Assembly (NCBI GenBank): GCA_002917075.1
Contig: NTMA01000008.1
Span: 558,001 to 622,000, forward strand
Reading direction: 5' to 3'
Source of the DNA: Hawksworthiomyces lignivorus
Taxonomy: Eukaryota; Ascomycota; Sordariomycetes; Ophiostomatales; Ophiostomataceae
Length of the DNA: 64,000 bases
This document shows positions 22,334-33,030 of the stretch, piece after piece. Below the pieces are notes generated by a model. It worked only from the letters and a program-made list of their open reading frames with translations. It was not told the origin of the DNA and ran no database searches. Each line of letters starts with the position of its first letter. The stretch's first letter is position 1. Both the position numbers and the translations under genes were made by a program.

Positions 22334-23324
22334 ATGTTGAAAATAACAGTAAACCTCGCAGCGGTCTTCTGGGCTGCCCTAATTCTTCCATGGTTGGCCA
22401 ATGCATGGGTTCCTGAGACCGCGGATGGTGATGAATTGGGCCCGACGATCGGCGGGCCGTTCAATTGGTCTGAGGTCAACACAACCTCCTCTTATATACA
22501 GGAGTTCAGCTTCAACTTCTCCTCGCTCGAGACTGCCTGGGCCAGTCCCTTCGCAAGCACCACATACACCAAGACAGGGACGCCGGGTTACAACTTAACA
22601 ATCGGTGTCACGTCTGTTCCGGGCGAAGCATTGAACACGGGTTTCGGGGTTTTGAGTCACCCTGACACATGGGGAACCTGGCCCATGGCTGTCGCCTCTA
22701 TAAAGGGCCCTGACTTGAATTTATCGTACGCCTGCCTCACGGTGCTGATATATGCCGACGATATGTGGCAGGACCATGCCAACGGTGACGATGGGTCGTG
22801 CCAAACAGCCCTCTCGGCCGAGTGTCTCAATGCTGTACAAGACACAACATCTGCCAATACAAGCATATCGAACTGTGACGATAGAGCAACATCATTCCTC
22901 ACGCCATGCGACAACTACGAGTACTTAATGTATCCAGGTAAGAGCACTAGAATTGAACACATTCCTCTGATTCTAACGCGTTGCAGTTTACCTTGGGCCC
23001 CAAAATAGAACTATACTTGACAGCGACGTCTTATGGTTCTACACAGCGTGGAATAGCACCCCATCGGACCTAGCAAACACCACGTGGCCAGTTATTATGA
23101 CATGGGCGACGGACAACGGTTCGGGACCCCCAGAGTTTTCCACGAGTGTCACCTGTGCTCGAGCGAACTCGAAGTCGGCCGCCTCGTCGAGCCCTTCGTC
23201 GTCATCGAGTGCTCCATCGTCGACGTCGTCGTCAGGCAGCTTTGCTAAACCAACGGCCTCCATCTCAAAGAACTGGCTGCTCGGCGGATTAGTGCTCATT
23301 GGAGCCGTTGGGGCTATGGTATAG
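22334..23324 (+). CDS. Secreted Ser-rich protein with C-terminal hydrophobic tail (GPI-anchor type)
   Basis: Exons 22334-22937 and 22987-23324, intron 49 nt (GTAAGA to TTGCAG), 313 residues. The N-terminus is a signal peptide (hydrophobic core AAVFWAALILPWLANA, cleavage near residue 24). The ectodomain has many N-x-S/T sites and at least eight Cys residues. A Ser-rich linker (SSSPSSSSSAPSSTSSSGS) precedes a final hydrophobic segment NWLLGGLVLIGAVGAMV with no cytoplasmic tail, as in GPI-anchored wall proteins. No catalytic motif is seen. Both this and its divergent neighbour look like cell-surface components, so co-expression is plausible but unproven. Confidence 0.75.
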
Positions 23325-23597
23325 ATACGTCCCGAGTAGGGGAGTAATGGGACTGGTTCCTTTGCATTTTAGGTGAATGCATGGAGTTATCCTATTGTGG
23401 AAGAGTTGAAAGGTCGGGGGTCAGGAGCGGCAAAGTGGATTAAGCAGTCCTAGTGTCAGTTCTTGACCCGGGTTGAAAAAAAAAGCCAACGTGTATATGG
23501 ATAACTTGATATGAATAAAGATGCGTGAACTGAAATATATTTATATTATACCGTGAGTAATTGCGGCAGGTCATTAGTATTGAACCCTTCTGTGTGA
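23325..23597. other. 3' flank, nothing recognised
   Basis: AT-rich DNA between the Ser-rich protein gene and the reverse-transcriptase relic. Confidence 0.4.
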
Positions 23598-23951
23598 ATT
23601 ACCAGTATATTAACCTACCTAAAAAATGACCCCGGCCACTGGCCGTCGCATTTCAAACACCCTCGCACTATGGTCATCCCAAAGCTCGGCAAGACGCTCG
23701 CCGAGCGGCAGGAGGCCAAAAGCTGGGGGCCAATAGCGCTACTAAGTACAGTAGGTAAAGTTATCGAGGTGGTAGTAGCCCGCCGAATTACAGAGACTGC
23801 CGAAGATAACTACCTCCTCCCGAACGGTCAAATGGGAAACCGCCGGCGCCGGTCTACGGAGCTAGCGGCGCGCCTGCTAATTGATGAAAAGTTCGAGAAG
23901 ACGAGAGAGAGACAAGGGAAAGGAGTGCTAGTATTTACATGCGGTCATTGA
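23598..23951 (+). pseudogene. Relic of a non-LTR retrotransposon (LINE) reverse transcriptase
   Basis: From 23598 the frame reads ITSILTYLKNDPGHWPSHFK, then TMVIPKLGKT, WGPIALLSTVGKVIEVVVAR and LLPNGQMGNRRRRSTELAAR, which follow in order the RT0-RT2 region of Tad/CgT1-type elements (P-x-x-FK, KPGK, RPIALL, GK-x-E, Q-x-G-RR-RST). The frame ends at a TGA (23949-23951) where the conserved catalytic-aspartate region should begin, so the palm core is missing. It is a short internal fragment with no visible ends or target duplications. Confidence 0.75.
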
Positions 23952-24617
23952 GGAGGCTAAAGGACTTAGTCAATAGGCAAGGAAGGATTGAACACATTTC
24001 CTAATTGGAGTGCGCCAGTTCCTGCGGCTGCTTTTAGCTGGCGCATGCCGCCGTTTTGGGCGGCCTTTGCAGTGAGGGGCACCTAATAATACAGTACTTT
24101 CGAAACCTTCCGGAAAGCTTTACGAAACCCGGTCTTACGCTCTCCCCATCCAGAGTAGACTCCAGCGGTCGATTTGCAATCAATCTCTTAGAATTCGTCA
24201 ATCTATTTCCACATATTGAACAATCCGAGCTCCTTTTTTCTTCCCGTGACAGAAGAAAGCAGTTTCACCACTAGTATCCAATTGGAAAAGGCCCCGTAGC
24301 GAACGAAAAAAAAAGGCGGACTGAGACAGAAAATGGGGCTGTCCAGAAACATTATTATTGGCCGCGGCATTATGCCAGCTGCAGGGCAAATCATACTATG
24401 CGCCGTAGCATAGCTACGACTCGTGGCTATGATAGACAAGGCTGCGCTCTGCATGAAGATCCGCTACGGTGCTAGCAAAGAGTCTACTCTCTATCTCAAA
24501 GCCGTAGAATATAGATCTAGAGAGACCCGTTACGCGAGAGGAGAAAACCGACTCTTAGTCTACCGTATCTCTGGTTAGCTCTTCATTCAGAGAATCATTG
24601 CGCCAGCTCATCTTCAA
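23952..24617. other. Spacer after the retroelement relic
   Basis: No gene recognised; it may contain further decayed element sequence (short inverted TAGCTGGCGC and TGCGCCAG segments near 24035 and 24600) and the promoter of the next gene. Confidence 0.35.
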
Positions 24618-27533
24618 ATGTCGAACCCCGTCGGGCGCCTGCAAGCATCGCTTGCTCAGGTGACGAACGATGTCACCGTCGCCGCGGCCAATTTCAACTT
24701 TGACTTCACTCTTGTCAAGGTGGAACCTCCCGCGGAGTATCTGCCTCTGAGTCGCGTAATTTCACCGGGGCGCCGCCAAGAGGCAGAAGGGGGCGGCATT
24801 CACATCACGGCAAGGCGGCTCGGCGCATTGTTTGAAGGCATTTGTCCAGCTGCGCCAAACATTATCAGAGCCTTTGGCATTCGAGCATCCGAGATATCAC
24901 AAGAGGCCACTGCAAGCCAGCAGCGGCCCATCTCTGACCTGGGATGGATATTTTCCGAATACGCAGGCGTGGACACGACATCTCTTTGGGCCGCTGCGAC
25001 GTCTAGCAAGGCTGCCTTGCCCTTGTATCTTCTCGGATGCATGCTGGCGCGGGTCTGGGATGATGCTGAATCGACCTCAGTCTGGGTCGAAATTGTCTCG
25101 GAACGGAGGAGAGAAATCGCAGCCAAGTTCGAAAGCGGCGAGCCGGTGCCGTTCAGTCTCACAGCTGCCGCCGCCCAGGCTGAGATCACTCGGGATCAGC
25201 TTGCGAAATGGGACGCAAGCGTCCGGGCGTGGCTTCGGACAGCCGACCGCGTGAAGAGCTTACAGCACAAACAATTGCTTCTGATCATGAACAACATTAG
25301 CATGCCGGTCAACGACAGATCAAGACCGTACCAGAGCGTCATCCGTGCCTGGACATCTGCAATGGAAGCCATAGACAAGATTATCTCCGGTGCGCCACAC
25401 GCTATTCGCGACGGGGCTATTCTCCTGGCTTTGTCGGCATGGCATCTTTACCCGGACATGATCGTTTTCGGTGGGCCGAACGACGCTAAAGAAGTGCGCA
25501 TGAAGGATACGTTGATCAGCCCTGGTGGTATCCTTTCTCTCGGAATCGTGGACTCGGGTACTCAAGGACCCAAGGGCGTTTATTGGTCCCTCTCTTTGGC
25601 GCACCACCGGTTCTACGGCCGTCCAGTCCAAAAGACCGGCCGATTGGAGGATAATGGAGACCGTATCACGTTTCCCGAATTTCAGCAAGTTGTCCTTGGG
25701 ACGATCTTGGCTCATTGGTCTGTTCCGATTCAAGAAGTTGGGAGCAGCCTGGTCTTACTTGACAAGCTCGTATCCTGCCTACCTTATCGGACAGGCTCGA
25801 TATTAGATTCGTGGATGGATATGATCAAGTGTCCTATCGGTGCTTATCAAGAAAACCCGAATGACGGCTTAGTGATGTTGAAGCTTGGCCTTCGGCGAAG
25901 TCGTTTTATTGATGAAGAGCAACCTGGCAATTCGCGCTACGGAAAGCAGCCATTTTTTGGTCTAACGGTTTTGACGACACTTTTATCTCTGATGGTGGGT
26001 GATGAAGAAAGAATCGCATTGCTCCGTCGTTTTGCTAGTATGGTAGACGGCCTCGACGAGAGGGACGCCCTCATTGCATATAACATAAAAAGAGGTGAAG
26101 CGGTACATTATGCAACGGTCTTCCCGACAACCGGTGGATTCGAAGCAGCTAAGGTTGCTACCAATTCCCATTACGAGACGAGGTCTAAGAATGCAATAAG
26201 TCATTACAGATGGGTTGCGGACCCGGAGCATCACCGAGTTTTGCACAGAGAACGCATCTTATCGACAGAGACAGGCAATTTTGTCCATACGAGGATGTCG
26301 GTGTTGATTCTCAGGCCAAAGACCTCATTTGAATACTTGTTTGGCGACCCTGAAACAGCAGCCGTGTTTATTAAGCGAGAGCCCGGCGAGATCAGTCTAC
26401 CATCCATGTTACTCCCTTTGATCTCACATGACGATATTTTATGGTGCTTTACGCACCAGTTGATGGATCCAGATAAAGTGAAGGCTTCCATCTTCAAAGA
26501 AGGAAGTCCAATCATCAATTTGCTTCTGATGACAGCATGCGCTTCGAGGGTCTACAATTCATTATCTCGAGAAGGGGCGACAATTTCATGCAGAGTCTTC
26601 GACTCTCCTTTTAAGCTTAGAAATTTTTCGAATGCTTTGTCGCGTTGGAAAAGGACTCTCTTAGTACGGAAAGACAAAGACACCATAAGACCGTGCGAGC
26701 AGTGGACAGAGTCCTTAACGGAGAATTTCTCGCTTTGCTTCATTGCCTATTTCGAGACAGGCTTTGATATAACGGCATTCCAGGACATGGAACGAGTCAT
26801 CGGCCTATCTTACGGTGACTCTATATATGTGCCAGAATGGGTAAGAGTTGATATAATACTTTGCACGGGATTATAAAGCTGTTTCTAACCGCCGCTTCAG
26901 TTACTGGTAGATCCAGCCAAACCAACGCATTGCGATCGATACTCTCGAATTCTCGGTAATTTTGCTCGTCCGGGGCTTACTCTATTGGTCTGCCCTTCGA
27001 GCCCTGAAATGCGAGACCTTAATCCCGGCTCCTGGAGACAAGAATGGCAGAAATTTGATGGTACGGGAAGAGACGCTTTCACCAAAACATCTATGCACCT
27101 ATCGTTTACCGATTGGGAGTCTCAGTTGAATCGTTCGGTCGGACAGAGAAGCACACAAGGGACCTTGCTCGAAGCTGCGGTCTCAATTAGGGATGCCGGG
27201 ATCTGGGTGGCCGATGTGAATGTCCAGGCCTGCCATGGCCATCCGGACATGTACCGTCTCAGTGAGGATGAGTTGCGCTGCGAGCACGAAACACCACTAC
27301 CGCCGTCTATACCAGTTTACGAAATCGAGTCATGGGACCAAGTTCTAGATTGTCAGAAAGGTATATCTGTGACAATGTCACATGGGAATTGGCTGGCGCG
27401 CCTCGCTCTGTCTTGCTTTCTGGCCCAGCACTGCAAACTACAAGGCAAGCGAATCGTCGTCTGTCCACAGAACGTATGCTGGCAGTGCCTGGAGGACAAA
27501 GTGACAGGACAGAACATCATTTGTATATTTTGA
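24618..27533 (+). CDS. Large conserved-looking fungal protein of unknown function
   Basis: Exons 24618-26840 and 26901-27533; the 60-nt intron starts GTAAGA, has CTAAC as branch site and ends TTCAG. The spliced product is 951 residues, and the join IYVPEW-LLVDPAKPTHCDRYSRI gives continuous sequence. I recognise no domain: there is no signal peptide, clear transmembrane segment or nucleotide-binding motif. Composition is that of a globular protein with long helices in the first half. A cluster of Cys near the end (CPQNVCWQCLEDKVTGQNIIC) could bind a metal. Codon use is like the neighbouring genes, and there are no breaks, which argues for a maintained gene. Confidence 0.75.
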
Positions 27534-28129
27534 ATAGTATCAGCAACCTAGTAGCACGTTTTCGTCGCCTCTTCATTCATTCACCTTCTGTGTTTCACCG
27601 TCTTTGTAGACGTCCTTATTCAAAACGGCGTTTCTGATGTTTCTTATGGTATTTGTTTGATATAGGAAAATCCTAAAACGAGTAATGGAAACAAAACACA
27701 ATAGAGGGGCGGTATTAGCGCGATGTATGATGAATTAAGGCAAAGGGGAACAAAAAGGGAAGGGGCTAGCCCGAGGATCCTCACAAAGACGACTATACAA
27801 AGGAAAAGAAGGAGGGAGATGTGGTGAACACAGTGTCTAGGGAAAAGAATCAAAGTGCTACAATGAAAAGGCGACGAGAATATGAAATGAAAATGAAAGA
27901 GATAGGAAAGAGGTCGTCAAAGACGCAACGACGGAGGGGCCAATCAGCAGCCAGATTTTAGCCCCATATTTCCTAATTAAGGAGGCCGCCTACTATTGCG
28001 GCCACAACAGCATGTTTAAACTTACAAAAAGAAAGCTAGATCAATACAAAAAAAAAAAAAAACAGTAGTAAGATACAAGGCATTAGAGATATGGATGGAT
28101 GGTAAAACAGATGACCAAGCGTCATCTCT
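27534..28129. other. Intergenic between converging genes
   Basis: Purine-rich on the plus strand from about 27660 to 27930, with a 14-base A run near 28049-28064; nothing coding recognised. Confidence 0.4.
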
Positions 28130-29862
28130 CTAACCAGCAGCATATGGACTGACTTCCCGCAATTTCTCGCCAAACATCCAAAGAAAGATGGGTGCTGGGA
28201 ACCCTATCGCTATCGAGATAAATGCTAACAGACTATTGCCCCACCCGTAATGGAGGGCGTCGTACAAGTATGGGGCAAACAAAGGAAATGCGAACGCAGC
28301 TAGTGATCGCAGGACTGATACTGCAGCCATCGCACTGGCTGCAAATCGCGCATACGTGTCCACGGTGTAAGACTGCATGCACTGGAAGCTCATCATGTTC
28401 GCCACGCCAAATATACAGGCACCGATGTTGGGGGCTATCCAGGGTTGACGGGTCTGAGCGGTCCAGCCGTACATGAAGAGACCAATCGGACAGCAGATGC
28501 TGGTGACGGCGAGCAAGGGCAGTCGGAACTCGGGCCTGCCTGTGCCATTGTTGCGGGTTTTGAGACGTCGATACAAGCGGTCGTTCAGACGAGCTGCAAC
28601 GAGCGAGCCCAATAACGCGCCCAGGGCGAGGGAGAGATAATTTAGTCCCCCAATGCCCGTAGACTCGCCATAATACTGAGGGTCAGTCCACAGGGAAGGG
28701 AAAGTTGATAGCATAAGGTACTGGAGCCCGTACACATAGGCCATGTATAGGGCAAGGACTTGGATGATGGGTTGCGATGCAAGCAGGCGGAACGGCCGGA
28801 CGAGAGATGTCTGTAGAGCTTGGCGTAGTGTCTTGTTCTGTCGTTCCTCTTCGGTCTGGTATGAGTCATCACCCGTTGCTTTGCGGAGTTTTTTCGCCCG
28901 TGCCTTCAGGATCTTGGGGCCGTATGTTTCCCGAAGAAAGAGTACTCCTGCAATCTGTATAACTCCCGTTGCTATCGAGGTAGCATAAAAGATCCATCGC
29001 CAAGTGGTGTTCTCGGAGATGAAGCCACCAACAATCGGGCCAATAGCTGGGCCAAGAAGTGGAGCCAAGCTGAAGATGGCTATAGCTGTACCGCGCTCTT
29101 CGGCGCGGAAGCAGTCTCCGATTACTCCTCCGCCGACCTGCACCGTACAATGTTAGTGCAACATATTTATCTGGAGATATATGTCCAGACTCACAGCTAG
29201 CGGAACACAACCACCTATTCCAGACAGAAATCGGAAAGCAATTAGCTGCCCTGTGGACTGCGAAACACCACACGCGATATTGAATATGAGATAAAACAAA
29301 TTCGCGAGCTGCAAGACAATGGCTCTGCCGTATGTCTCGGAAAGCGGTCCGAGGAAAAGAGGGCCAATAGCATAAGCAAGGATGAAAACGGACAGGGTGA
29401 GCTGAGAAAGAAATTGTTCTTGAATGTCAAAGTCAGCTGTGATGTGTTCTAGGGCGGGTGCTATCATTGTTGAAGACACGGGGGAGATCAAGGTGAATAG
29501 TGAGACAATTGCATTAGTGATCCACTTCTTCTTGTTGGGCCAATTCTTAGGGTTTTCTGGGTCATCGGGACCATCCCATGTCACCTGTACGATTGGTCAG
29601 TCTCCTCAGCTAAGAAAAGAAGGGAACATAGATGTACCAGATTAGGATATTGCTGGGACGCGTCGGCTGTAGCTGTTCTTGGCTTTTCTTGTTGTTGTTG
29701 GCCTGCCTCTCCCAAGCTAATATCTCGCTCATTCGCGATGCTCCTCATAATTTCACGTGCAGGCCTAACTAGCTCCACATCTCCACCGTTTGTGTCTAAG
29801 TCTGCTTTATCAGGGTGGCGAGAATCACCGCTGTGAGATGTAGATTGGTTGTCTTCAGCCAT
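28130..29862 (-). CDS. MFS multidrug efflux transporter (DHA1 type)
   Basis: Exons (minus order) 29862-29638, 29584-29195 and 29137-28130; introns of 53 and 57 nt have GTACAT/GTACAG and GTGAGT/TGCAG ends. The start ATG at 29862 is chosen because the upstream in-frame codon is TTG. The 540-residue product has a 75-residue polar cytosolic lead, then DPENPKNWPNKKKW, the usual entry to helix 1, twelve helices, a motif-A-like GPLSETYGRAIVL and the motif-C-type GLAPLLGPAIGP region read as SLAPLLGPAIGPIVGGFI. DHA1 proteins are proton antiporters that export drugs or secondary metabolites. It is divergent from a Zn2Cys6 regulator, which may control it. Confidence 0.92.
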
Positions 29863-30285
29863 GGTCGGTGTCTGATATGGATTTCGGGCGCCTCTCAAGG
29901 CGTACGGGTTTGTACAGGAAAATTAGATTGAATATAGAGGTGTAAAAGAGCATGATGAATTCGAAAGCCATGATATATAAATATAACAGCTCAAGAATCC
30001 GGAACTCAGTCTGGAGTCCGGAGACGTATTATTTAATTTGACGTAGATCCTCAGTGTACCCTTAGTACCTCTCGGAACTTACCTATAGTAGCTCGAACCA
30101 ATAGAATCACCGCATCTCCACATCGGAAGTTCTATTATCATCCGATTCCCGGTAAGGCTAGGTAAAGCTATAAATCCCGGTTTTATTTTAAGGCCCATTG
30201 CCCGTTTCCCCCAGACCTAAACATACCCGCACCACACTCCTTACGGTTCCAAGACTTTCACTTTTTTTCTCCTATATCGTGAAAT
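29863..30285. promoter_or_regulatory. Shared upstream region of efflux pump and Zn2Cys6 regulator
   Basis: 423 bp between divergent start codons. Symmetric CGG/CCG half-sites typical of Zn2Cys6 binding are suggested by ATCCGGAACTC and AGTCCGGAGAC at about 29998-30022, two TCCGGA hexamers 16 bp apart. Assignment as operators is inference. Confidence 0.45.
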
Positions 30286-32381
30286 ATGGAGTCAAATGAA
30301 GCTGTGAAGCCCGAAACTGCTTCGCGACGCAACAACCGCGCATGCTGTGAATGTGCTACGGCAAAAGCAAAGTGCATCCGCCAATTTGAAAGCACCTCAA
30401 CTAAATGTGTCCGGTATAGCAACCTTTCAGGGAGTATGGCCTACATGGCGGCGGCTGATTCTGTTAGGTGCTGCCAATTGAAGAAGGAATGTACGGTGCA
30501 GGTTGCGGCAGTTCGGAGACGAAGGCGCCAAGGCACATCGTATGTACAAAAACATCAATACGGTGACACCAAGTGTCTAATGCTTCTCTAGGCGGATTGC
30601 TCAACTAGAGCAAAGAATTGATGGGCTAGTCACCATGATTGCGTCATCGCAGCCAATACCACAAAACAGCGGACAGCTATCTCTTCCCCCTAGACCGGTA
30701 TTATCCACGGGGCCGGAATTAGTGCTCAAGGAGCCGGAACTAGGTCTCAGTGGACATGCTATACCTGAACCAAGGGGTCAGCGCGAACTTATCATAGGAC
30801 ATCCAACACTCAGGCCTAGCTCAGATTGGAAGGAGGCAGAGGCGCTCTTAACTTCTTTTCAGGCCCAGAGAGCCAGGCATATCCCGTTTGTTGCTCTCCC
30901 TCAGAGTACAACTGCTCAGAACCTTTACCAGAATCGCCGATTTCTTTGGCGTGCCATCGTCGCTGTATCTGATCCTCGTGATGAAAAAGAAAAAGAAATG
31001 ATGAGTCTTTTGATGAGACATATCTTTGTGGACGGCGAGAATAGCTTAGACCTGCTTCAAGGTCTTCTAGTCTACATCTCATGGTAACTAAGCCACACTT
31101 CTTTTCCCCTTTTTTGGTCTGTCATTCTACCGTTGTTAGTACGATCTAATCCGCCAGGCCCCGTCATTATGACAAAAATGTTCAAAGACCTCAAAAATTG
31201 AATCACAAAGGAAAATTAATCGCCTTGCTTCACTTGGCTTTAGCACTAGTGGTCAACCTAGGGCTGAACAGAACTCGACAGCCAACCGACAAGGAGCCTC
31301 AAGTTCTAAGCAGCTTACTAGCCGCCCATGGAGCCCGAGGAGAAACGGAGCCAAGTACTTTAGATGAGAAAAGAACTCTTCTGGGATGTTTTTACTTTAC
31401 TTCTGCGTACGAATCTCATCTTCACTTTTGGACTTTTAGTGCTCCCGCCCTGTGATATGAGATATTTCTGACGGTGTATTGCAGAGTCTCGGTTTACTAC
31501 AAGAACTTGATTCCCCTGAAGTACAATCTGTATATGGAACAGTGCTGCCAGGCACTTATAGAGGCTGGACAGTGTCAAAATGATACATGCCTTGTCTATT
31601 TGGTGAAGCTTCAACACATTGTTGAAAGGATCGACGAAAACGTAAGACACAACAGCTCCTATTTCACATGGAATTCACATAGCACTCTTGGAATGATTAT
31701 CCAGTCTTTCCGTTCTGAGCTTGAGAACTTCAAAATTTCTCTTCCAACAGCGCTCCGAGAAAATAGTAAGTCACTAAACTCTTCTCTTGTCTGAACTATA
31801 GCTCGTTGTTAACCAATTTTACAGCCGCTCTTCTTTTGCACTATTATAGTGCTGAAATTTATCTGTACGAAGTCGGTTTTGAAGGACCTCCAGGCCAGAC
31901 CAGCTTGCAGCGGCTAGAATTGCTGAACAGCTGCCTTCTGTCTACCAAGTCCTGGTTTGACGTATATTTTTCGGTTTATCCTTGGTTGCACTTTAGCCTC
32001 ACGTTTATTGGCTTGCTTCAAATTCAACATGCCTTACTGGCACTTTATAAGCTCTCATTTGAGAGTATTCCTGGTTGGGACAGGAGAAATGTGCAGGAAG
32101 TTGTTGATCTTTCAAATGTGCTGGATCTTCTTGCTCAGAGAATGGAAGAAGCGGCCGAAACTAGAAATAGTTCCGGGGTTCCGGAGGACGGTGAGAACTT
32201 CTTCTCTGTTCTGTCCCAGAGGTTGCAATCGGTGAAGGGTTGGTGCGTGAATAGGCGTGAAACTCATCAACATGCCGGGTCACTCTTTGACGATTGGACG
32301 GCTGGAGATATTTTTGGAACCTTGGGCGACTCCTTCTGGCAAGATACTTGGATAGTGTCTGATGAGTGTCGTTTCGATTGA
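30286..32381 (+). CDS. Zn(II)2Cys6 transcription factor, six exons
   Basis: Exons 30286-30413, 30468-30539, 30592-31083, 31158-31406, 31485-31765 and 31825-32381; the five introns are 52-78 nt with GT...AG ends and all phases agree, giving 592 residues. The binuclear cluster is C20-x2-C23-x6-C30-x10-C41-x2-C44-x6-C51, interrupted by intron 1 after residue 42. A short coiled linker RIAQLEQRIDGLV follows, then a middle homology region with ALALVVNLGLNR, RTLLGCFYFTSA and an MEQCCQAL helix typical of fungal regulators. It should bind DNA as a dimer in the nucleus. Position next to a DHA1 pump suggests local control of efflux. Partial retention of any intron would truncate it. Confidence 0.88.
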
Positions 32382-33030
32382 TAACCCATGTCCTGGAGTG
32401 CAATTACCTGTGTATTTTGAAGCACTATAATATCAACACTGTACCCTAGTTAATGTACTTCGTTTAGACGCAGATTTGCAAAAATGATAGGCGGGATGCC
32501 GGCGTGGCCTGACAGGTATGCCTCGTCACAGGGGATCTGAATTCTCTCAACTATAATTGATATATTCTCTAGCAGAATACAAACGACTTCTGTTTGCATG
32601 GCTCGTCTAAGGCGTAATCAGCAATGTATCCCCAATTTAGGGCCCTGTGCAGCGAAGGATGTTTCTTCTAAGTATTTTATACATGCTTAAGTAGTCTTTA
32701 TCGCAGTGATACCTTTTCGAGGTAAGCCTTGAAGACTTTTAAATCGGCGACAAAATTGCCAGTTTGGGTAATTCCTTTCCGTATAGAACCTGTTAATGTT
32801 GTCTCGGTTTCTACTGTAGCCACTGCTCTTGCTTACTGCAAACACTTTTCCGTTCGTACCAAATGGCCGACATAGATGCTACGAATGAAAGTTTATCTTA
32901 TAAAAGACGGCTGGTACTATTATATTACCATGTATTGATCGGGGCAATATTTCAGCCAAGTACATATGCGGATGCGCGAGTTCAACGTCGCTTGCTCGGT
33001 GTTGGTGTGATCAAAGAAGTAGTTGCTATC
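32382..33030. other. Intergenic with a relic of a HET gene 3' end
   Basis: Apart from the relic at 32521-32632 nothing is recognised here. Confidence 0.45.
32521..32632 (-). pseudogene. Decayed copy of the 3' end of the HET gene at 42290-44446
   Basis: The segment aligns base by base with 42243-42352, including GAATTCTCTCAA and the run CTCTAGCAGAATACAAA that spans the stop codon of that HET gene, then GACTTCTGT. Homology covers the last coding triplets and about 45 bp of 3' flank, with scattered, mostly transitional differences and small indels. No upstream HET sequence remains, so this is the surviving tail of a duplicated HET gene in the same orientation. Confidence 0.65.
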
